Made by a program: the position numbers and the translations under genes
In this document: positions 53,885 to 62,712 of the stretch, piece after piece
How the letters are laid out: every line of letters begins with the position of its first letter
Position numbering within the stretch: position 1 is the first letter of the stretch
Source of the DNA: Modicisalibacter sp049808615
GTDB taxonomy: Bacteria > Pseudomonadota > Gammaproteobacteria > Pseudomonadales > Halomonadaceae
Direction of reading: 5' to 3'
Assembly: GCF_049808615.1 (NCBI RefSeq)
Contig: NZ_JBNCAN010000019.1
Span: forward strand, 1-64,000
Length of the DNA: 64,000 nucleotides
Notes under the pieces: generated by a model
The model's input: the letters and a program-made list of their open reading frames with translations, nothing else
Told to the model about the DNA's origin: nothing
Database searches by the model: none

Positions 53885-55026
53885 CACTCGCTCCTCAAGG
53901 CTTCGCTATCGTGCAGTGCCTGCTGGAAGCCTTCATTAAGCAAATTACCGCGCCACCCAGAGGGCAACGGTAACGGCAGCTGTTTCATGTCGGCAATCAC
54001 CAGCTCCTCGAGCTGGCGCCTCCGTGCCAGCATCTCCGGCGCCACGCCCAAGCGCTGAGCTTCATCGCTCACCACCTGTTTGAGCCCCTTGAGGCGTCGC
54101 TTGAACGGCCCGGTGAGTGGCGAAGGTAGGATCTCGGGAAGCTGTTCCGGCGACAGTTCCGCCGCCTTGCGAACCATCGACAGCAGCGCATCGCCTTCAC
54201 GCTTGACCATGGTCGGTTTGACGCCTTCGACGGCGGCCAATTCGTAACGGTTGCGCGGCTGAGCATCGGCAATGGCGAACAGCACCTTATCGCTGACCAA
54301 CCAGTTGCGCGGCATGTTACGCTCACGCACCTCCGCTTCCCGCCAGGCGGTCAAGCACTGGTAGGTTGCCACGGCACGCGGATTGAGTCGCCACAGTTGA
54401 CGATTGCGACGATACCACTCGTTGTCTCCTGCGGGATTGCGCCCCGCCTGGACCACCAGCGCCGCACAATCGGCCTCGAGCCACTCCAGGCGACCCAATT
54501 CGATCAATGCTTTGCGCTGCTGTGGCCAGATGATCGGCAAATAAGCGACATCGAGAGCTGCATAGCGACGCTGAGCATCGCTGAGTGGGCGTTCCAGCCA
54601 ATCGGAGCGGGTTTCATCCTTGGCCACGACATCGCCGGTCCATCGTTCGACCAGTCGTTGATAACTCATGGCCGGGTCTTCGCCCAGTAGCGCCTGGGCC
54701 AACTGGGTGTCGATCAACGGCGCCAGCGGAACACCGGTCCAGTTGGACAATACTTCAAGATCCTCACCACAGGCATGCAGCAGCTTGAGTGGCCCTCGAG
54801 GGCCCAGCAGCCGGATCAGGGTCGCATTCGGTATCAGCGCCTGGGGATCGATCAGATAAACGTCACTGCCAGCGCTCAACTGAATAAGCGCCGGCACAGG
54901 ATGAAAACTGGATTCACGAATGAACTCGGTATCCACTGCCAGATACTGAGCGTCCATGAGCGCATGACACATCCATTCGAGAGCAGCCGGAGTGTCAATC
55001 CAGTGTAATGCGGGGTTCAGGGGCAT
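53884..55026 (-). CDS. rnd: Ribonuclease D
   Basis: 3'-5' exoribonuclease that trims tRNA and other stable RNA ends. The 380-residue protein has DEDD catalytic residues beginning in VDTEFIRE (31-38), then LKLLHACGEDLEVL, YAALDVAYL with the final Asp and Tyr, and an HRDC domain around 210-290. First gene of the rnd-ycgL-ycgN operon. Confidence 0.95.
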   Translation of the reverse strand: MPLNPALHWIDTPAALEWMCHALMDAQYLAVDTEFIRESSFHPVPALIQLSAGSDVYLIDPQALIPNATLIRLLGPRGPLKLLHACGEDLEVLSNWTGVPLAPLIDTQLAQALLGEDPAMSYQRLVERWTGDVVAKDETRSDWLERPLSDAQRRYAALDVAYLPIIWPQQRKALIELGRLEWLEADCAALVVQAGRNPAGDNEWYRRNRQLWRLNPRAVATYQCLTAWREAEVRERNMPRNWLVSDKVLFAIADAQPRNRYELAAVEGVKPTMVKREGDALLSMVRKAAELSPEQLPEILPSPLTGPFKRRLKGLKQVVSDEAQRLGVAPEMLARRRQLEELVIADMKQLPLPLPSGWRGNLLNEGFQQALHDSEALRSE

Positions 55027-55129
55027 AATGAGCTTCAGTTGCCTTTTGACTTCTTATCAGATCGTTTTCTTGTGAGGCCGATTCGTTTCAGGTCGAGGAA
55101 CCGACACACTCATTCGCGAGCGCAGCAAG

Positions 55130-55735
55130 TCATTCGTCACCAAAAGGCAGGCGGCCATTGAACGCACGACTCAGGGTACCACCATCGACATACTCGAGCT
55201 CGCCACCCATGGGCACCCCATAGGCCAGACGCGACATCCGAATGCCCCGTTCGCGCAACTGTTCGGCGATATAGTGTGCCGTGGCCTCGCCTTCGATGGT
55301 CGGATTGGTCGCGAGAATAACCTCCTCGACCGCCCCCTCATCGAGCCGTCCGTCGAGTCGGTCGAGTCCAATATCCTCGGGGCCGATGCCATCCAGCGGC
55401 GAGAGATGCCCATGCAAGACATAATACTGGCCGCGGTAACCGCCTGCGTCCTCGATGGCCAGCATGTCGGCGGGCGACTCGACGATACACAACAACGCCT
55501 CGTCGCGACGGGCGCTACTGCACAATGCACAGATCTCTTCTTCGGTCAGGGTGCGACAGCGACGGCAATAGCCTACCTCTGCCAATGCGCGACCCAGCAC
55601 CTCTGTCAGCCGACGACCGCCTTCACGATCACGCTCCAATAAATGCAGCGCCATGCGTTGAGCGGTCTTGGGACCTACCCCGGGAAGCACCCGGAGGGTT
55701 TCAAGCAGCCGATCGACGAGTGGTGAAAACCCCAT
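55130..55735 (-). CDS. recR: Recombination mediator RecR
   Basis: RecFOR-pathway DNA-binding ring protein, 201 residues. Helix-hairpin-helix near 10-30 (LPGVGPKTAQRMA), four-cysteine zinc site (Cys57, 60, 69, 72) and a Toprim domain to about 175, ending with LAYGVPMGGELEYVDGGTL. Its start overlaps the ybaB stop codon by one base; order dnaX-ybaB-recR is the standard gammaproteobacterial arrangement. Confidence 0.96.
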   Translation of the reverse strand: MGFSPLVDRLLETLRVLPGVGPKTAQRMALHLLERDREGGRRLTEVLGRALAEVGYCRRCRTLTEEEICALCSSARRDEALLCIVESPADMLAIEDAGGYRGQYYVLHGHLSPLDGIGPEDIGLDRLDGRLDEGAVEEVILATNPTIEGEATAHYIAEQLRERGIRMSRLAYGVPMGGELEYVDGGTLSRAFNGRLPFGDE

Positions 55736-56061
55736 TAGAACGGCATCTTGAAGCCGGGCGGCAGGTTGAGACCGGACGTTGCCTCTTCCATCTTGGCCTT
55801 AGAGGCGCTTTCGACCTTGCGTACCGCATCATTGACCGCGGCAGCGAGCAAGTCTTCGAGCATTTCCTTGTCTTCTTCCATGATGGAAGGATCGATCTCT
55901 ACCTTGCTCACGTCATGGCGACCGTTCATGGTGACCTTGATCATGCCGGCACCGGCTTCGCCGAGCACTTCGGCCTGGGCAATCTCTTCTTGCACCTGCT
56001 GCATCTTTTCCTGCATTTCCTGGGCTTGCTTCATCAGGTTGCCCATTCCACCCTTGAACAT
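55735..56061 (-). CDS. ybaB: YbaB/EbfC nucleoid-associated protein
   Basis: Dimeric DNA-binding protein of 108 residues with the family signature MFKGGMGNLMKQAQEMQEKMQ at its N terminus, a central GAGMIKVTMNGRHDVSKVEIDPS beta core and a C-terminal GLNLPPGFKMPF tail. It lies 29 bases after dnaX and overlaps recR by one base. Confidence 0.95.
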   Translation of the reverse strand: MFKGGMGNLMKQAQEMQEKMQQVQEEIAQAEVLGEAGAGMIKVTMNGRHDVSKVEIDPSIMEEDKEMLEDLLAAAVNDAVRKVESASKAKMEEATSGLNLPPGFKMPF

Positions 56062-56090
56062 GTTGCCACCTCAATATGTGATTGGTGAAG

Positions 56091-58136
56091 TCAATCGGTT
56101 TGCGTCGAAGGCGCGACGGTCTGCTCCAACAAACGAGCCCCAAACGCCTGCTCCAACTGCTGAATGTGGGGGTCGCCGCGCAAGGCTTCAACCGCCACCG
56201 CATGACGTTCCGCCGTCTCACGATCACCCCGCGCCTTAGGTGTTTCAAGCGTCTCGGGAATGACCTCGGGCTCGATACTCAGGTGACGCTCGATTCCTGC
56301 CTCAGAGAGCGCTCGCTTGATTCGTTCGACATGAATATCGGCATTCATCGCTGCCTGACTCGGATCGAGACGCAGTTGCAAGTGCGTACCATCGTCGGCA
56401 TCGACGATGCAGTGCGCCGCCAGGCTCCGAGTCAGCCCCGACAGGGCAAGGTCGGGAAACAGGTTCAGCCAGGCGGCATGGTCAAATGTACTCGACGCAT
56501 CCGCAGGCGTCGGCGCTTCCTGGGGTTCGATAGACGAGGCTTCTCCAGTGGCCGCGGCGTTCTGAGGAAAGGCGGCGCCCACTTCTTCTACCCCATTTTC
56601 TTCCCTGGGAGCCCTGTTTTCCTCGTCTACTGTTTTCTCAGACTGTGAGCCGTCGGGCGCGGGCGCAGAGGGCGCATGCTCAGGTAACGACTCCCAGGGC
56701 GGTAGATCCTGTGCGCCGTCCATCCGGGAATCAGCGTCCATTTCCGATTCATACGGGCTCTGAGGCTCGTCATGGTGAGCGGCAATCGACGACGCATTTT
56801 CGGCATCGACTGAAGGAGTGTCCAGAGGCTGCTCGCTCGTCGTTTCATCGGCCTGCGATGGGGGAACGTCGCTCGCCATCGCGATGCTGTCTGAAGATGG
56901 CGTGGAGGATGGTTCGGAAGGCGCCGCAGAAGGCGGCATATTCTCCGTCGGTTGAGCAGCAGGCGCCGGCTGTGGTGAAGATGCCTGCGTTTCATTGCGT
57001 AGCGGCAAGGGTGTCTGAGCTGGCTTGGGCACCCCCTGGGGACGAAAGGCCAGCATCCGCAGCAAGGTCATTTCCAGCGCGGTGCGCGCATCCGGAGCGC
57101 TTTCCATATCGGCGCGCCCCTGTAAACCGATCTGGTAATACAACTGGACGTCTTCAGCGGAGAAGCGCGCCGCCAAGGCCAGCAGTGCGTCCCGATCGCC
57201 ATGACCGTTATCCAGGGCGTCGGGTACCATCTGGGCAATGGCCAGACGATGAAAGACGCCGCTCAGGTCGTCGAGCACACCGGCGAAATCCGGGCCCTGC
57301 TCCGCCAATGTCGCGATGTCCCTCAATACCCGGGCGGCATCGATCTCGGCCAGGGCTTCGACAAGCGTCAGCAACAGTCGCTGGTCCAGGGTACCCAGCA
57401 TGGCGGCCACGTCGGCGCGGGTGATCGCCCCCTGACCGAACGCGATAGCCTGATCCGTAATACTCATGGCATCCCGCATCGAGCCATCCGCCGCCTTACC
57501 TAGCAGCCAAAGAGCATCTTCCTCAAACGTAACGTCTTCGGCGCTCAGTACTCTTCCGAGGTGCTCGACGATGCGCTCAGGAGGCATGTTCTTGAGAGTG
57601 AACTGCAGACAGCGGGACAGCACCGTGACCGGCAACTTCTGCGGATCGGTGGTGGCGAGCAGGAACTTCACGTGCGGTGGTGGCTCTTCCAGTGTCTTGA
57701 GCAACGCATTGAAACTATGGGTGGAGAGCATGTGCACCTCGTCAATGAGATACACCTTGTAGCGTCCCTGGGCGGGCGCATATTGCACATTGTCCAGCAG
57801 TTCCCGCGTATCCTCGACCTTAGTGCGCGAGGCGGCATCCACCTCGATCAGATCGACGAAGCGACCCTCGTCGATGGCCCGACAGCTGTCACACTCACCA
57901 CAGGGACGTGAGGTTACGCCTTCATCGCCACGCCCTCCTGCGGTGCAATTCAGGCATTTGGCCAGAATGCGTGCCAAAGTGGTCTTGCCCACGCCCCGGG
58001 TACCGGTAAACAGGTACGCATGGTGCAAGCGCCCTTGATCCAGGGCATTGACCAGCGCACGCTGCACATGCTCTTGACCCACCAACTCATGAAAGGTGCG
58101 CGGACGCCATTTGCGGGCCAGTACCTGATAGCTCAT
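56091..58136 (-). CDS. dnaX: DNA polymerase III subunit tau/gamma
   Basis: Clamp-loader ATPase, 681 residues. Domain I has Walker A GTRGVGKTT (45-53), a zinc module of four cysteines (about 64-82) and DEVHMLS. A long Pro/Ala/Ser/Glu-rich linker (about 370-560) precedes the C-terminal tau domain. I see no A AAA AAG slippery heptamer of the E. coli type in the linker region, so a gamma form made by that frameshift is not supported. The start at 58136 matches the conserved MSYQVLARKWRP; the frame is open 39 codons further upstream without support. Confidence 0.96.
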   Translation of the reverse strand: MSYQVLARKWRPRTFHELVGQEHVQRALVNALDQGRLHHAYLFTGTRGVGKTTLARILAKCLNCTAGGRGDEGVTSRPCGECDSCRAIDEGRFVDLIEVDAASRTKVEDTRELLDNVQYAPAQGRYKVYLIDEVHMLSTHSFNALLKTLEEPPPHVKFLLATTDPQKLPVTVLSRCLQFTLKNMPPERIVEHLGRVLSAEDVTFEEDALWLLGKAADGSMRDAMSITDQAIAFGQGAITRADVAAMLGTLDQRLLLTLVEALAEIDAARVLRDIATLAEQGPDFAGVLDDLSGVFHRLAIAQMVPDALDNGHGDRDALLALAARFSAEDVQLYYQIGLQGRADMESAPDARTALEMTLLRMLAFRPQGVPKPAQTPLPLRNETQASSPQPAPAAQPTENMPPSAAPSEPSSTPSSDSIAMASDVPPSQADETTSEQPLDTPSVDAENASSIAAHHDEPQSPYESEMDADSRMDGAQDLPPWESLPEHAPSAPAPDGSQSEKTVDEENRAPREENGVEEVGAAFPQNAAATGEASSIEPQEAPTPADASSTFDHAAWLNLFPDLALSGLTRSLAAHCIVDADDGTHLQLRLDPSQAAMNADIHVERIKRALSEAGIERHLSIEPEVIPETLETPKARGDRETAERHAVAVEALRGDPHIQQLEQAFGARLLEQTVAPSTQTD

Positions 58137-58511
58137 GCAGCGCGGATTCCTTGCCAAGAGAAGATGATCGGATTGCCATAAGAAAAACGACTTGAATGGA
58201 CATTCTAGCCGTTGCAGAGAGTGGCGCAAAGCGTAACGTCTGGCAGCAACCATGCGTCTCTCTTTTCGCGAAATAATTCAGAAATACAGGCCGCCGTATC
58301 CAACATTTTTTGAACCATTTATGAAAAACCTGCATACTCAGCGGTCGTTCATGACTATCCATTAACGGGCATACGCCTGCCATGGCCTCTTGTTGTCATT
58401 CTATCCTTCGGGGGTAAGACGGCACGTCATGCAGGTGATTACAGGTTTATTATGTGCCCTGAGTACCGATTTCAAAAATGAAAATCGAATTCACGACAAT
58501 GGAGAATGCTG
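58137..58511. other. Divergent intergenic region dnaX / BCCT, with two candidate promoters
   Basis: For dnaX (minus): -10 TAGAAT (58202-58207) with -35 TTGCGC (58224-58229, 16-base spacer). For the BCCT gene (plus): TTGAAC (58310-58315), 17 bases, CATACT (58333-58338), implying a leader of about 165 bases. No 4.5S RNA core or other RNA gene was seen. The long leader could host osmotic regulation, but no specific motif is visible. Confidence 0.45.
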
Positions 58512-60152
58512 ATGGGAAATAATTCCAATTCTGACAACGCATCAAGAACAAACGAGGGAATGGAAGGCATTCCCTCGCCGGACGGCCCCACCAATCTCAT
58601 CGATACCGATTACGTGATCGGTCAGGACAACATCCAAACCACGAAGCTCGGTATCGACCTGGACCTTCACGGCAAGGTCTTCATGGTGTCTTCGCTGTTG
58701 ATCCTGTTTTTCGTCATCATCACCCTGGCCCTGCCGGATCAGATGGAGCCCCTGTTCAACGGCGCGAGAACCTGGCTGACCGGCAATCTCAGCTGGGTAT
58801 TTCTTTTTGCCGCCAACATCTTCGTGCTGTTGACGGTGGTATTGATTTTCACCCCTCTGGGCAAGGTACGCCTGGGCGGCCCCGAGGCCAAGCCGGACTT
58901 CAGCTACGCCGGCTGGTTTGCCATGCTGTTCGCTGCGGGCATGGGTATCGGACTGATGTTCTATGGCGTGTCCGAGCCATTGACGCACTTCAACACGGCA
59001 CTTGAAGGTAGTGCCTGGGCGCCGCTGGGCGGTGCCCAGGGTGATCAGCAGGGCGCTATTTCATTAGGGATGGCGGCCACCATCTTCCACTGGGGCCTGC
59101 ACCCCTGGGCCACCTATGCCGTGGTCGCCCTCGCTCTGGCGCTATTTTCCTACAACAAGGGACTGCCGCTGACCATGCGCTCCATCTTCTATCCCATCCT
59201 GGGAGAGCGCGTCTGGGGCTGGCCGGGTCATATCATCGATATCCTGGCGGTATTTGCCACGCTGTTCGGCCTGGCCACCTCCTTGGGTCTGGGGGCGACC
59301 CAGGCATCGGCAGGGCTGAATTATCTGTTCGATACGCCCAACAACAACGTCACCATGGTGATATTGATCATGGGCATCACTCTCGTGGCTCTGGGGTCGG
59401 TGGTCGCTGGCGTGGACAAGGGCGTCCAGCGCCTTTCTCAGCTCAACATGGCATTGGCGTTTCTACTGCTTCTTTTCGTGATCATTGTTGGCCCTACCCT
59501 GATGATCGCGACCGGCTTTTTTGAAAACCTGTTCTCCTATGCGAAGGATCTACCCGCACTCTCCAATCCGTTCGGCCGTGAGGATAGCGACTTCGTCGGG
59601 GGCTGGACCGCCTTCTACTGGGCCTGGTGGATCTCCTGGTCACCGTTCGTCGGCATGTTTATCGCCCGTGTCAGCCGCGGCCGTACGGTGCGCGAATTCC
59701 TGATCGCCGTGCTGCTAGTACCGATGCTGGTCTCGGTGCTGTGGATGACCGCTTTCGGTGGTGCCGCCATCGAGCAGTACACGGCCGGCTTCGAAGGTGT
59801 CGCGAATGCGGCCCTTGAGCTGCAACTGTTCGAGATGCTCGGCCAGCTGCCGCTGTCGGCCATCACGTCCTTCGTTGGCATCGTGCTGGTGATGGTGTTC
59901 TTCATCACCTCCTCCGACTCCGGCTCCCTGGTAATCGACTCCATCACGTCCGGCGGCAAGGTAGACGCACCCAAGCCACAGCGCATCTTCTGGGCCCTGA
60001 TCGAAGGGGCGATTGCCATCGCTCTGCTGCTGGGGGGTGGCCTGGAGGCACTGCAGGCGGCCGTACTGACCACAGGACTGCCTTTTGCCCTGATCCTGTT
60101 GGTGGGCTGCTACGCCATCATCAAAGGACTGATGAGCGAGCCACGCAGCTAA
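58512..60152 (+). CDS. BCCT-family osmolyte transporter, copy 1
   Basis: Sodium- or proton-coupled carrier for betaine, choline or a related zwitterion. 546 residues with 12 helices. FAAGMGIGLMFYGVSEPLTHF carries the GMGIG substrate/ion motif of betaine-type carriers; WTAFYWAWWISWSPFVGMFIARVSRGRT is the BCCT signature. No long C-terminal sensor tail. The cytosolic N terminus shares PTNLIDTDYVIGQDNI with the next gene. Start 58512 has GGAG seven bases upstream; the ATG at 58506 is too close to it. A strong terminator follows. Confidence 0.9.
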   Translation: MGNNSNSDNASRTNEGMEGIPSPDGPTNLIDTDYVIGQDNIQTTKLGIDLDLHGKVFMVSSLLILFFVIITLALPDQMEPLFNGARTWLTGNLSWVFLFAANIFVLLTVVLIFTPLGKVRLGGPEAKPDFSYAGWFAMLFAAGMGIGLMFYGVSEPLTHFNTALEGSAWAPLGGAQGDQQGAISLGMAATIFHWGLHPWATYAVVALALALFSYNKGLPLTMRSIFYPILGERVWGWPGHIIDILAVFATLFGLATSLGLGATQASAGLNYLFDTPNNNVTMVILIMGITLVALGSVVAGVDKGVQRLSQLNMALAFLLLLFVIIVGPTLMIATGFFENLFSYAKDLPALSNPFGREDSDFVGGWTAFYWAWWISWSPFVGMFIARVSRGRTVREFLIAVLLVPMLVSVLWMTAFGGAAIEQYTAGFEGVANAALELQLFEMLGQLPLSAITSFVGIVLVMVFFITSSDSGSLVIDSITSGGKVDAPKPQRIFWALIEGAIAIALLLGGGLEALQAAVLTTGLPFALILLVGCYAIIKGLMSEPRS

Positions 60153-60170
60153 AACGGTTGCAGTGTGCGG

Positions 60171-60208
60171 GGGGCAAGGCTTTGCAGGAAGAAGCCTTGC
60201 CCCTTTTT
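60171..60208 (+). terminator. Strong intrinsic terminator between the two BCCT genes
   Basis: A perfect 12-base stem, GGGGCAAGGCTT (60171-60182) with AAGCCTTGCCCC (60192-60203), and a 9-base loop, followed by TTTTT. It lies 45 bases upstream of the second BCCT start codon, so copy 2 needs its own promoter or regulated read-through. Confidence 0.92.
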
Positions 60209-60252
60209 GATTGTATTTATATATATCTGATGCAAACGCCAAGGAGGCACTC

Positions 60253-61914
60253 TTGAGCGATCAACCGTCATCTTCTCCAACCTACGATGACGCCAGCGAA
60301 GGCGTCCCCACCCCGGAAGGCCCCACCAATCTCATCGATACGGATTATGTGATCGGGCAGGACAACATCACGGCCCGCAAATTTGGCGTGAACGTCGATC
60401 TGCACGGCAAGGTTTTTCTCGTATCGTCCTTGATGGTGGTCTTTTTCGTCGTCGTCACCCTGGCGTTTCAGAACGAGGTCGAGCCGGTTTTCAGCAGCAT
60501 GCGCACCTGGCTAACCAGCAATCTGGCCTGGTTCTTCATGCTGTCAGCGGATATTTTCGTACTGCTGTGCATCGGCCTGATCGTTTCGCCCTATGGCAAG
60601 ATCAGGCTTGGCGGCAAGTACGCGAAACCGGACTTCAGCTACATCGGCTGGATCGCCATGCTGTTTGCCGCGGGCATGGCGATCGGCTTGATATTCTATG
60701 GCGTCGCCGAGCCGATCACTCATTTCAGTAACGCCTCCGCTGGCATCGTCACCGAAAACGGCTTGCGCACGGACGCGGCGCCGCTGGGCGCCGCGTCCGG
60801 CGATTCAGCCAAGGCCACACAGCTTGCCATGGCCGCCACCATCTTTCACTGGGGCCTGCATCCCTGGGCCATCTATGCGGTGGTTGCCCTGGCGCTGGCG
60901 CTTTTTACTTTCAACAAGGGTCTGCCGTTGACCATGCGCTCCATCTTCTATCCCATCCTGGGGGAGCGTATCTGGGGCTGGCCAGGGCATATCATCGATA
61001 TCCTGGCGGTATTCGCCACCCTCTTTGGTCTGGCCACGTCCCTTGGGATCGGGGCTTCTCAGGCAACCGCGGGCATGGAGCATCTGTTCGGCATTCCAAA
61101 CAACAACATCACCATGGTGGTACTGATCATGGGCATCACCGCCATCGCGCTGCTCTCCATCCTGGCAGGCATGGACAAGGGAGTGCAGCGTCTTTCCCAG
61201 GTCAACATGGTGCTGGCGTTCCTGCTGTTGATATTCGTGATCGCAGTGGGGCCGACCCTGTATCTTATTGGCGGTTTCTTCAAGAACCTGGCGTCCTACG
61301 TGACCTATCTACCGGCCCTGTCCAATCCCTTCGGTCGTGACGACAGCGGTTTCGTCGAGGGCTGGACCGCCTTCTACTGGGCCTGGTGGATCAGCATCAC
61401 GCCACTTGTCGGCATGTTCGTCGCTCGTATCAGTCGGGGCCGCAGCGTGAGGGAATTCCTGGTTGCCGTACTGCTGATCCCTTCGGTCGTGTCGATCATC
61501 TGGATGACCGCTTTCGGCAATACCGCCATCCATCAGGTCGCCGCCGATGGGTTTCAAGGCGTCGAAAACGCGGCTCTTGAACTTCAGCTCTTCGTCATGC
61601 TGAGTCAACTGCCCTTTTCGTCGATCACGTCGTTTCTGGGCATCGTGCTGGTCATCGTATTCTTCACCACCACCTCGGATTCCGGCTCTCTGGTGATCGA
61701 CTCCCTCGCTGCCGGAGGCAAGGTCAACGCGCCCAGGATACAGCGCGTCTTCTGGGCCATCATCGAGGGCGTCATTGCCATTGCCCTGCTGCTGGGTGGC
61801 GGCTTGACGGCGCTTCAAGCGGGAGTCATTTCCACCGGCCTGCCTTTTACACTGGTGCTGCTCGCCTGCTGCTATGCCATCGTCAAGGGGCTAATGAATG
61901 AGCCGCGTGACTAA
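60253..61914 (+). CDS. BCCT-family osmolyte transporter, copy 2
   Basis: Paralogue of the preceding gene, 553 residues. It has FAAGMAIGLIFYGVAEPITHF where copy 1 has GMGIG; the central Gly is replaced by Ala (GMAIG), suggesting altered substrate or ion coupling. WTAFYWAWWISITPLVGMFVARISRGRS is the signature. An insertion (about 13 residues, GIVTENGLRTDAAP) follows helix 4. Start is TTG 60253 with AAGGAGG five bases upstream; there is no good ATG. N-terminal PTNLIDTDYVIGQDNI is identical to copy 1. Tandem duplication followed by divergence is inferred. Confidence 0.88.
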   Translation: MSDQPSSSPTYDDASEGVPTPEGPTNLIDTDYVIGQDNITARKFGVNVDLHGKVFLVSSLMVVFFVVVTLAFQNEVEPVFSSMRTWLTSNLAWFFMLSADIFVLLCIGLIVSPYGKIRLGGKYAKPDFSYIGWIAMLFAAGMAIGLIFYGVAEPITHFSNASAGIVTENGLRTDAAPLGAASGDSAKATQLAMAATIFHWGLHPWAIYAVVALALALFTFNKGLPLTMRSIFYPILGERIWGWPGHIIDILAVFATLFGLATSLGIGASQATAGMEHLFGIPNNNITMVVLIMGITAIALLSILAGMDKGVQRLSQVNMVLAFLLLIFVIAVGPTLYLIGGFFKNLASYVTYLPALSNPFGRDDSGFVEGWTAFYWAWWISITPLVGMFVARISRGRSVREFLVAVLLIPSVVSIIWMTAFGNTAIHQVAADGFQGVENAALELQLFVMLSQLPFSSITSFLGIVLVIVFFTTTSDSGSLVIDSLAAGGKVNAPRIQRVFWAIIEGVIAIALLLGGGLTALQAGVISTGLPFTLVLLACCYAIVKGLMNEPRD

Positions 61915-61935
61915 AAACATTCACCCCCATGCCTC

Positions 61936-61960
61936 AAGGCGGCCGCATGGCCGCCTTTTT
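61936..61960 (+). terminator. Intrinsic terminator after BCCT copy 2
   Basis: AAGGCGGCC (61936-61944) and GGCCGCCTT (61949-61957) form a perfect 9-base stem with a 4-base loop, followed by TTT. Confidence 0.85.
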
Positions 61961-61978
61961 CATGCTCGGCGTTTGCTC

Positions 61979-62701
61979 TCAGCACCACAGATCGCTTATC
62001 GGGGTCTGCGGCGAATAGTGTCGGGCGATCTGCGCCTGGAACAGCTCCGCCGTGGCCAGGGCATCACCCAGGGCATGATGCCCGCTGTAGAACGGCAGAT
62101 GATAACGCTGTCGGCTCTCGGCCAGGCGTAGGGAGGTAGAAGGACGCCGGGCTAGGCGTTTCAACCAGGCCCAGCGACGTTTGCGATGCAGACTCGCTTC
62201 CAGCTGCATGGTGTCGATCATCGGAAACAATAAACGCTCGCCCATTCGTGTGCGCACCGCCCGATCGAGAAAGGGACGTTCGATATTGCGGTAGTGCACG
62301 ACCACCAATCTGCCGGCGAGGGTTTCCAGCAAGGCTGCAAGCACGTCATCGAGATCCGGCGCCGTGGCAATCTCGGAGTGGGTGATATGGTGAAAGGCAA
62401 TGGACTCTTCACTCAATGGCTGACGCGGACGAACCACCCAATAACGGCGGCTGGCAAGTGGAATACGCTGCAGTGTGAAGGGCAATACCCCGATACTGAC
62501 GATACCGTGCCGTTCCGGACTGAGCCCGGTGGTTTCCATATCAAGCGCTACCAACGGTGCGTCCGCGATGGGCGTTTGCGGGGCTGGAATATCGATCGAG
62601 TAAAAGCGCTCGAGCCTGGAATCGCATGCTAATTGAGCACATGCCCCCATGTAGTCGGCCCAATTCGTTTGATCCTGCTTGTCTGAGAAAGGGAGTGGCA
62701 T
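61979..62701 (-). CDS. DnaQ-like 3'-5' exonuclease
   Basis: 240-residue DEDDh exonuclease. Asp54 and Glu56 in LDMETTGL start the catalytic set, with the second Asp in HYRNIERPFLDRAV (degenerate) and HHALGDALATAEL supplying the final His and Asp. It resembles the polymerase III epsilon family but lacks a polymerase-binding tail, so a repair or RNA role is as likely. It follows the CBS/DUF294 gene by 11 bases; the two are commonly neighbours, suggesting co-transcription. Confidence 0.87.
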   Translation of the reverse strand: MPLPFSDKQDQTNWADYMGACAQLACDSRLERFYSIDIPAPQTPIADAPLVALDMETTGLSPERHGIVSIGVLPFTLQRIPLASRRYWVVRPRQPLSEESIAFHHITHSEIATAPDLDDVLAALLETLAGRLVVVHYRNIERPFLDRAVRTRMGERLLFPMIDTMQLEASLHRKRRWAWLKRLARRPSTSLRLAESRQRYHLPFYSGHHALGDALATAELFQAQIARHYSPQTPISDLWC

Positions 62702-62712
62702 AGACTATCGGA

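Noticed and set aside
56091..58136. Programmed frameshift in dnaX producing gamma
   Set aside because: No A AAA AAG heptamer followed by a hairpin was seen in the linker region.
58137..58511. Possible 4.5S (SRP) RNA gene upstream of dnaX, as in some pseudomonads
   Set aside because: The conserved GGTCAGGTCCGGAAGGAAGCA-type core is absent on both strands.
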